From: Roseomonas alba
GTDB lineage: Bacteria; Pseudomonadota; Alphaproteobacteria; Acetobacterales; Acetobacteraceae
Reading direction: 5' to 3'
Assembly (NCBI RefSeq): GCF_019430885.1
Contig: NZ_JAHYBZ010000003.1
Location: 434,001-498,000 of the forward strand
DNA length: 64,000 nucleotides
Part shown: positions 63,301 through 64,000 of the stretch, piece by piece
Layout: each line of letters begins with the position of its first letter
Numbering within the stretch: position 1 is the first letter of the stretch
Program-made: the position numbers and the translations under genes
The notes under the pieces: generated by a model
What the model was told of the DNA's origin: nothing
What the model saw: the letters and a program-made list of their open reading frames with translations, nothing else
The model's database searches: none

Positions 63301-64000
63301 AGCGGTGCACGCGCGCCGCTTCCATCATCGGCGCGACTTCGGCGCGGCCATGCTCGATCAGGCAGGCCTTGGCGGTGGTGCCGCCCATGTCGAAGGCGAG
63401 CGCATCCGGCAGTCCCGCCGTGCGCGCGAACAGCACCGTCGCCAGCGCGCCGCCGGCCGGGCCGGATTCCAGCAGGCGGATCGGGAAGGCGCGCGCCACC
63501 TCAGGCGCGCAGAGCCCGCCATCCGACTGCATCAGCCGCAGCGTGCCGGTAAAGCCGAGCGCATCGAGCTCCGTCAGCAGCCGACCAAGATAACGGTCCA
63601 TCAGCGGCTGCACGAAGGCGTTGGCGCAGGTCGTGACGCTGCGCTCGTATTCGCGGATCTCGGGCGCAACCTCGCTCGACAGGCTGACGGACAGCGTCGG
63701 GAAGGCGGTGCGCAGCACCGCGGCGGCGGCCTTCTCGTGCGCCGGGTTCGCATAGGCGTGCAGGAAGCACACGGCGATGGCGGTGCAGCCCTCGGCCACC
63801 AGCTTCGCACCCGCCGCGCGCACCGCCCCTGTGTCCAGCGGTGTGACCACCGTTCCGTCATGGGTCAGGCGCTCGGCGATCTCGATGCGCCGGCGGCGCG
63901 GCACGATCGGGTCGGGGAACTTCAGGAACAGGTCGTAGATGTCGTAGCGCTGCTCGATGCCCAGTTCGAGCACATCGCGAAAACCCTGCGTCGTCAGCAG
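60359..64000 (-). CDS. Fused hydantoinase/5-oxoprolinase (HyuA-HyuB), 5' end outside window
   Basis: The frame is open to the right edge and continues upstream. At the edge it reads LLTTQGFRDVLELG, a HyuA motif normally about 90 residues from the start, so only the beginning is missing. The visible 1,200 or so residues hold most of HyuA (ESGPAGGALATVLFAR, DMGGTTAKACLIE, AFGGAGPCHAARVARILGI) and a complete HyuB half from DPIGLEIMWSRLISVVEEM to FVKGP-rich C-terminal parts. This fusion is the 5-oxoprolinase (OPLAH) layout, which opens 5-oxoproline to glutamate with ATP, but N-methylhydantoin or other cyclic amides are also possible. It leads the dipeptide-type importer operon. Confidence 0.88.
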   Translation of the reverse strand: MLTTQGFRDVLELGIEQRYDIYDLFLKFPDPIVPRRRRIEIAERLTHDGTVVTPLDTGAVRAAGAKLVAEGCTAIAVCFLHAYANPAHEKAAAAVLRTAFPTLSVSLSSEVAPEIREYERSVTTCANAFVQPLMDRYLGRLLTELDALGFTGTLRLMQSDGGLCAPEVARAFPIRLLESGPAGGALATVLFARTAGLPDALAFDMGGTTAKACLIEHGRAEVAPMMEAARVHRFKRGSGLPIRSPVVDMIEIGAGGGSIARVDETGLIKVGPHSAGADPGPACYGRGGVEATVTDANLLLGYYDPGFFLGGAMSLDLPAAESAMARLGEKLGLSAIEAAWGVHAVVCEAMAGAARVHLVEKGRDPRAYAMVAFGGAGPCHAARVARILGIGEVLVPPASGAASALGFLAAPLAFEQSRSLIAPLGAGADWPAVNAALVTLETEARGRLRSAGTADDTMRVERSAEMRLVGQLHQITVPLPDGALDAGRLADIRAAFIETYQRLYTRVIEGAEIELLSLRVRVLGPEPEISVSGAVAGSASEGASLKGHRRTWFDGVWYDSAVHDRYRLKSGDTIAGPAIIEEREATTIIGPGDRLTVDAAMNLRIAVAEAGKAEALVTPGMPLEEAKARIEADPIGLEIMWSRLISVVEEMWQTVCRTAYSLIIAEAQDFANEILDPQGNPLAHSPRAMPLFNLTLTRCVKALLAEFPADTLQPGDVLVTNDPWLCAGHLFDIALVTPVFHEGRVVALMGTVGHVSDIGGVKDPLAAREIYDEGVQIPPMKLYDAGVPDRTLYRMLRANIRNSDQVLGDVESMVTANALGAQRLVAFMEEYGLQDLAALAAVVQGRSEAATRAAIRAVPDGVYESEIENRPLGQTLHYKLRVHKHGDTIHVEHVEAPPTLPRGGLNCTMNVTAAHSSYPLKCMLTPNVRGNAGCYAPITVSAPEGSALNCLPPASVAHRTRLSWFIGPNLYRAMSAAIPEQVQAFTGLPKSFSFYGRNNQGRVASDHFFMGGGQGASAKTDGKSGLLFPTSAANTPVELVESRMPVLVLEKGLVADSGGPGRQRGGLGQRMRARRLTTSTDPISVALFPEGVGLHPQGFFGGLPGASGAGFVKGPDDAAPRDVGNGEMVTLFDPNTEIAGHIAGGSGFGDAWDRPIEAVQADLEDDYITPEGAERDYGVVLGLDGRIDPVATARRRAEKTGADRDMAATTGGA

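Overview
The window is 64 kb of very GC-rich chromosome (roughly 70% by eye) with one uniform base composition. It has no insertion sequences, phage genes, tRNA, rRNA or CRISPR arrays that I can see. The tsaE-amgK-murU cluster, Bug-type and urea transporters, class I PHA synthase, serine-glyoxylate aminotransferase and many ABC importers point to an alphaproteobacterium, most likely a Roseomonas-like member of the Acetobacteraceae. That placement is inference from gene content.

Layout. 0.1-2.3 kb: tRNA t6A and cell-wall recycling genes. 2.6-5.0 kb: an MFS transporter, a small unknown protein, and a DUF5132/HMA2-like pair. 5.2-11.5 kb (minus strand): a complete sugar/glycerol-phosphate-type ABC importer with two tandem paralogous binding proteins and a metallophosphoesterase. 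11.7-16.2 kb: a Ca2+-type P-ATPase translationally coupled to a divergent MetK-like protein, then a glyoxalase. 16.3-21.5 kb (minus): an SLC13 carrier, then a TetR-controlled DevABC-type exporter with a clear operator. 21.7-27.5 kb: a Bug-type binding protein, then an Rrf2 regulator and a sulfate importer (sbp-cysT-cysW-cysA). 28.2-36.5 kb: CinA domain, MoxR/VWA pair, serine-glyoxylate aminotransferase, PhaC, CYTH enzyme and an ADP-forming acyl-CoA synthetase. 36.8-43.6 kb: Crp/Fnr regulator, D-2-hydroxyacid dehydrogenase, SDR, ClC antiporter, CHAP lipoprotein and LLM monooxygenase. 43.7-49.4 kb (minus): urea importer urtABCDE. 49.8-53.8 kb (minus): an AroM-DUF917-HyuA-NIPSNAP-VOC operon with a divergent binding-domain protein. 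54.9-64.0 kb (minus): a fused hydantoinase/oxoprolinase followed by a dipeptide-type ABC importer; the fused gene runs off the right edge.

The common theme is scavenging: seven ABC, Bug or secondary uptake systems serve sulfur, urea nitrogen, phosphodiesters and cyclic amides or peptides, next to C2, acyl-CoA and PHA metabolism. Genes within operons are tightly packed, with ATGA, GTGA or TGATG overlaps almost everywhere.

The most unusual structure is outside the genes. A family of about 230-280 bp composite palindromic elements fills nearly all of the larger gene-free gaps (2.3, 27.6-28.1, 38.7, 44.5 and 54.7 kb, with single-hairpin relics at 41.4 and 49.7 kb). One copy splits urtD from urtE. 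The second notable item is the MetK-like protein encoded with the P-type ATPase, whose methionine-contacting positions are altered while the phosphate and ATP residues are kept. Third is a long hairpin abutting the start codon of the SLC13 gene.
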